Of a stretch of 9,551 nt of DNA, positions 6,569-9,551 are shown piece by piece. Position numbers and translations under genes: made by a program. Location of the stretch: assembly GCA_047637535.1 (NCBI GenBank), contig JBLIKY010000084.1, forward strand, positions 1 to 9,551. The letters are read 5' to 3'. Each line of letters starts with the position of its first letter. Position 1 is the stretch's first letter. Origin of the DNA: UBA2040 sp047637535 (GTDB taxonomy: Bacteria; Bacteroidota; Bacteroidia; Flavobacteriales_D; Crocinitomicaceae). The notes under the pieces were generated by a model. It had not been told where the DNA came from. It saw only the letters and a program-made list of their open reading frames with translations, and searched no databases.

Positions 6569-7314
6569 ATAGGTTTAGTAATTTGTTCGGACACCATCCC
6601 AAATCGTCTTTCACGGGATTGGTAATCCAAAACTGCCTTGTAAAGGTCGTTTCGTTTAAAGTCGGGCCACAATACAGGCGTAAAATGCAATTCGCTATAG
6701 GCTATTTGCCAGAGTAAGAAATTTGAGATTCTGTGTTCACCACTTGTACGTATCAACAACTCCGGATCAGGAATCCCTTTTGTTGTTAAGTGGTCAGAAA
6801 TCAAATCATCGTTGATGTCAGTTGAATTCAACTCACCCGATTTTACTTTTTCTGCTATTTTTTTCGTGGCTTCTTTGATTTCCCAGCGTGAACTGTAATT
6901 CAAAGCCAAAACCATCGTAATGTCGTTATTGTGAGCAGTCGTTTTCATTGCGGCTTGCAGTTCTGCTTTACAGTCCTCAGGCAGGCCATCTATGTCTCCT
7001 ATGCTCGTTAATTTTACTCCACTGCTATTCAATTCTTCCACTTCACCGGCGATTGTACGAACCAATAAATCCATCAATCCATCGACTTCTTCTTTGGGGC
7101 GGTTCCAGTTTTCTGTGGAGAATGCGTAGAGGGTAAGGTATTTTACTTTTAATTCTTTGGCAGCTTTAAGAACTTCTCTCACTGACTCAACACCGATATT
7201 ATGCCCATACAAGCGCATGTGCCCTTGTTTTTTAGCCCAACGACCATTACCATCCATGATTATGGCGATGTGCTTTGGAGCATTATTAATATCAATCTGA
7301 GAAAGTATATTCAT
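6565..7314 (-). CDS. uppS: Isoprenyl transferase / undecaprenyl diphosphate synthase UppS
   Basis: This enzyme adds isopentenyl units in cis to farnesyl diphosphate to make the C55 lipid carrier of cell-wall synthesis. With the start used here it has 249 residues, normal for the family. Seen are HIAIIMDGNGRWAKKQGH with the catalytic Asp21, FSTENWNRP (65-73), and the substrate-binding block PDPELLIRTSGEHRISNFLL with Arg189, Arg195 and Ser197, followed by AYSELHF with the Mg-binding Glu208. All lie a constant five residues before their E. coli counterparts. An in-frame ATG at 7335 adds MFSIKLG; I prefer the Met before NILSQIDINN because family members commonly begin this way and because the longer start leaves no room for the candidate promoter at 7336-7343. 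It appears to head the operon with bamA and the skp-like pair, after the atpC terminator. Confidence 0.95.
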   Translation of the reverse strand: MNILSQIDINNAPKHIAIIMDGNGRWAKKQGHMRLYGHNIGVESVREVLKAAKELKVKYLTLYAFSTENWNRPKEEVDGLMDLLVRTIAGEVEELNSSGVKLTSIGDIDGLPEDCKAELQAAMKTTAHNNDITMVLALNYSSRWEIKEATKKIAEKVKSGELNSTDINDDLISDHLTTKGIPDPELLIRTSGEHRISNFLLWQIAYSELHFTPVLWPDFKRNDLYKAVLDYQSRERRFGMVSEQITKPI

Positions 7315-7335
7315 TCCTAATTTAATGGAAAACAA

Positions 7336-7343
7336 CGAAAATA
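7336..7343 (-). promoter_or_regulatory. Weak candidate -7 box for the uppS-bamA-skp-skp operon
   Basis: The minus strand reads TATTTTCG, one mismatch from TAnnTTTG, 22 bases before the preferred uppS start. A TTG lies 24 bases upstream of it, just outside the usual 17-23 spacing. A promoter is expected here because the atpC terminator lies immediately upstream, but this particular assignment is weak. Confidence 0.3.
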
Positions 7344-7397
7344 GTGATTAGAACGTATAAATCGATGCAATCGTGTGTACTTAACAAGCTTTAACGT

Positions 7398-7433
7398 AAA
7401 AAGAGGGATATGATAAATTCAAATCCCTCTTTT
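7398..7433 (-). terminator. Rho-independent terminator after atpC
   Basis: An 11-bp perfect stem AAAAGAGGGAT / ATCCCTCTTTT (arms 7423-7433 and 7399-7409) with a 13-base loop ends in five T on the minus strand (7398-7402). It begins 18 bases after the atpC stop codon and closes the atpD-atpC unit. The flanking A and T runs would also allow some function in the plus direction, but no plus-strand gene ends here. Confidence 0.9.
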
Positions 7434-7451
7434 AATTCTGTATATATCTGC

Positions 7452-7742
7452 CTACTCGGCTAATATGATCATTTTATTATTCAGCATTTCAGCAACTCCG
7501 CCTTTCACTTCAACGTGAACTGTTTTGTCGTTTTTTGCATCGTCTTTAATCAAGGCACTTGTTTTTTCTGTTCTTTCGAAAGTTTCAGTTAAGTCAACCT
7601 TAACAGACCCTGATTTAAGTGCAGAAATGATCGGCGCGTGTCCGTTTAATACTTGGAACAATCCATCTAATCCTGGTAATTGCACTGCTGCAACTTCGCC
7701 TGAGAAGATTTTGTGTTCGGGAGTTATAATTTCCAAATGCAT
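7452..7742 (-). CDS. atpC: F1F0 ATP synthase epsilon subunit AtpC (short form)
   Basis: The 96-residue protein is the beta-sandwich domain of the epsilon subunit, part of the central stalk that joins F1 to the c-ring. It opens with MHLEIITPEHKIFSGEVAAV, followed by LPGLDGLFQVLNGHAPIISAL (family motif LPGxxGxFxVLxxHAP) and SGSVKV, and closes with VEVKGGVAEMLNNKMIILAE. It stops right after the sandwich: the C-terminal pair of helices that inhibits ATP hydrolysis in the E. coli subunit (about 138 residues) is absent, as is usual in Bacteroidota. A charged, lysine/aspartate-rich insert lies at about 52-73. The gene follows atpD after 11 bases and is ended by a strong terminator. The leader AAGAAAGA before the ATG is only weakly Shine-Dalgarno-like. 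Confidence 0.95.
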   Translation of the reverse strand: MHLEIITPEHKIFSGEVAAVQLPGLDGLFQVLNGHAPIISALKSGSVKVDLTETFERTEKTSALIKDDAKNDKTVHVEVKGGVAEMLNNKMIILAE

Positions 7743-7753
7743 TCTTTCTTGAT

Positions 7754-9262
7754 TTAAGCGTTATTTTCTGCCAACATTTTCTCACCAGCGTCGATTACAT
7801 CTTGTAATCCACCTTTAAGGTTAAATGCAGACTCAGGGTATTTATCCAATTCACCATCCAAAATCATGTTAAATGCTTTGATTGTTTCTTGAATGTCTAC
7901 CAACACACCTTTCAATCCTGTAAATTGCTCAGCAACATGGAAAGGTTGAGATAAGAAACGTTGAACACGACGTGCTCTGTGTACGATCATTTTGTCTTCT
8001 TCAGACAATTCATCCATACCTAGAATCGCGATAATATCTTGAAGTTCTTTGTAACGTTGTAATGTCAACTTAACTCGTTGTGCGCAATCATAATGCTCAT
8101 CACCAACGATCTCAGCTGTCAAAATTCTTGAAGTTGAATCCAAAGGATCAACCGCAGGATAGATTCCTAACTCAGCAATCTTACGAGACAATACCGTTGT
8201 AGCATCCAAGTGAGCAAATGTATTTGCTGGAGCTGGATCGGTAAGGTCATCTGCAGGTACGTAAACCGCTTGTACAGATGTAATCGAACCTCTTTTTGTA
8301 GAAGAGATACGCTCTTGCATCGCACCCATCTCTGTTGCCAAAGTTGGTTGGTAACCTACTGCTGAAGGCATACGTCCTAAAAGTGCTGAAACTTCAGAAC
8401 CTGCTTGTGTAAATCTAAATATATTATCAACGAAGAAAAGGATATCTTTTCCTTGACCTTCGCCATCACCATCACGGTAATATTCTGCCATTGTCAAACC
8501 AGACAAAGCTACACGAGCACGTGCTCCTGGAGGCTCATTCATCTGACCGAAAACGAAAGTTGCTTTTGAGTCTTCTAATTCTTTCAAGTCGATTTTGTTC
8601 AAGTCCCATCCACCTTTTTCCATGGATTCCATAAACTCGTCACCGTACTTGATAATTCCAGATTCCAACATCTCACGAAGTAAGTCATTACCCTCACGAG
8701 TACGCTCACCTACACCAGCGAATACAGATAAACCTGAATACGCTTTTGCAATGTTGTTAATTAATTCTTGAATCAATACTGTTTTACCTACACCAGCACC
8801 ACCGAACAAACCGATCTTACCACCTTTTGCATAAGGTTCGATCAAGTCAATTACTTTAATACCTGTAAATAAAATCTCTGTCGCTGTAGTTAAGTCTTCA
8901 AACTTAGGTGCATCTCTGTGGATAGACATACCTCCTTCGTTACTCACTTCATTGATTCCGTCGATAGCTTCACCAACAACGTTAAACAAACGTCCTTTGA
9001 TTTTATCTCCTGTTGGCATCATGATAGCTGTTCCAGTAGAAACTACTTCCATACCTCTCATGAATCCATCTGATGAATCCATTGAAATGGTTCTAACCGA
9101 GTTTTCACCAATGTGAGATTGAACCTCCAAAATAACTTTTGTACCGTTGGTTTTGTATACAACCAATGCATCGTAAATATTAGGCAAAGACATTCCTTTG
9201 TCGAATTTTACGTCGACTACTGGTCCGATTACCTGAGCGATTTTTCCTTTGATATTTGACAT
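7754..9262 (-). CDS. atpD: F1F0 ATP synthase beta subunit AtpD
   Basis: This is the catalytic subunit of the F1 rotor ATPase, on the cytoplasmic face of the inner membrane. At 502 residues it is longer than the E. coli protein (460). Seen are the N-terminal barrel starting GKIAQVIGPVVDVKF, the Walker A loop GGAGVGKT (154-161, Lys160), GERTREGNDL with catalytic Glu186 and Arg187, the Walker B strand ILFFVDN (Asp279), and DELSEED (417-423), the segment that contacts the gamma shaft. Much of the extra length is an insert at about 203-234, between MLESG and ATFVFGQMNEPPGAR, which I recognise as usual for Bacteroidota. Only atpC accompanies it; the rest of the ATP synthase genes must lie elsewhere, the usual arrangement in this phylum. 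The promoter at 9301-9333 gives a leader of about 30-38 bases. Confidence 0.98.
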   Translation of the reverse strand: MSNIKGKIAQVIGPVVDVKFDKGMSLPNIYDALVVYKTNGTKVILEVQSHIGENSVRTISMDSSDGFMRGMEVVSTGTAIMMPTGDKIKGRLFNVVGEAIDGINEVSNEGGMSIHRDAPKFEDLTTATEILFTGIKVIDLIEPYAKGGKIGLFGGAGVGKTVLIQELINNIAKAYSGLSVFAGVGERTREGNDLLREMLESGIIKYGDEFMESMEKGGWDLNKIDLKELEDSKATFVFGQMNEPPGARARVALSGLTMAEYYRDGDGEGQGKDILFFVDNIFRFTQAGSEVSALLGRMPSAVGYQPTLATEMGAMQERISSTKRGSITSVQAVYVPADDLTDPAPANTFAHLDATTVLSRKIAELGIYPAVDPLDSTSRILTAEIVGDEHYDCAQRVKLTLQRYKELQDIIAILGMDELSEEDKMIVHRARRVQRFLSQPFHVAEQFTGLKGVLVDIQETIKAFNMILDGELDKYPESAFNLKGGLQDVIDAGEKMLAENNA

Positions 9263-9300
9263 TTATCGTCGTGTTTAAGAATAAATTCTGAATTTGGGCG

Positions 9301-9333
9301 CAAAGATAGGGAATTTAATGCAATTAGTACAAA
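9301..9333 (-). promoter_or_regulatory. Bacteroidota-type promoter of atpD-atpC
   Basis: On the minus strand TTTG (9330-9333) is followed after 21 bases by TATCTTTG (9301-9308). Both match the Bacteroidota housekeeping consensus TTTG / TAnnTTTG and the spacing is within the normal range. The -7 box ends 38 bases before the atpD ATG. It is the best promoter in the window. Confidence 0.75.
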
Positions 9334-9551
9334 CATTTTTTGTGATAATTTCACCCCTTTTTCTTTACTTGTCTTTAAGGGTTAAAAATAGCCGTAAATT
9401 CAGCCTTTTTTGAGGGTTTTTATTTTTGTTTGGATTGCGCTTAAAACCAAAACACCCACCTTGATCGAGAAGAAATTTCAAGAAGAACATCTGAACACTT
9501 ATTGACAAGAGAAAAGTTTGGCCTAACGACTAATACATTAACTAAACACAC
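9334..9551 (+). other. Non-coding stretch at the window edge, probably upstream region of a divergent gene
   Basis: No start-to-stop reading frame of credible length occurs here on either strand, and no RNA gene is recognisable. Positions 9334-9428 are rich in T runs. A TATTTTTG at 9421-9428 on the plus strand matches TAnnTTTG, but no TTG stands at a proper distance upstream. If real, it would serve a plus-strand gene starting beyond the window. Confidence 0.35.

Noticed and set aside
9352..9385. Possible hairpin CCCTT ... AAGGG upstream of atpD
   Set aside because: Only five clean pairs with a long loop, and no gene ends there, so it does not qualify as a terminator or riboswitch.
9500..9540. 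TTGACA followed by TAACGA/TAATAC, resembling a sigma70 promoter
   Set aside because: The Bacteroidota housekeeping sigma factor uses TTTG / TAnnTTTG instead, and the -10-like part is poor; probably chance.

Overview
The window looks like a chromosomal segment of a member of the Bacteroidota, most likely Flavobacteriales. The reasons are: a secreted protein with a type IX secretion C-terminal domain and a SprB repeat; a pair of OmpH/Skp genes behind bamA with uppS in front and murI behind; an atpD-atpC pair apart from the other ATP synthase genes; a short epsilon subunit without its helical tail; AT-rich DNA with A-rich rather than Shine-Dalgarno leaders; and promoter boxes of the TAnnTTTG type. 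I cannot resolve the genus from sequence alone. Every intact gene lies on the minus strand, so transcription runs from high to low coordinates.

Layout from right to left. Positions 9263-9551 are non-coding and hold the best promoter of the window, reading into atpD (beta subunit) and atpC (epsilon subunit); a strong hairpin terminator at 7398-7433 ends that unit. Next comes an envelope-biogenesis operon: uppS (undecaprenyl diphosphate synthase), bamA (outer-membrane beta-barrel insertase, overlapping uppS by 4 bases) and two tandem Skp/OmpH-like periplasmic chaperones, closed by a terminator at 2844-2880. murI (glutamate racemase) starts only 13 bases past that terminator's U-tract and ends in a second terminator whose loop contains its stop codon. 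A monocistronic, 568-residue secreted surface protein (218-1924) follows with its own candidate promoter.

Positions 1-221 contain a broken plus-strand relic: the ATP-binding domain of a sensor histidine kinase, cut off exactly where the converging secreted-protein gene ends. This is the least ordinary part of the window and suggests a recombination junction.

Functionally the core is housekeeping. UppS makes the lipid carrier for peptidoglycan, MurI makes D-glutamate for it, BamA with the Skp-like chaperones builds the outer membrane, and AtpD/AtpC belong to F1 ATP synthase. I see no CRISPR array, tRNA, rRNA, insertion sequence or defence system, and no convincing new system. The points worth following are the kinase relic and its sharp junction, the terminator/start arrangement in front of murI, and the direct uppS-bamA overlap.
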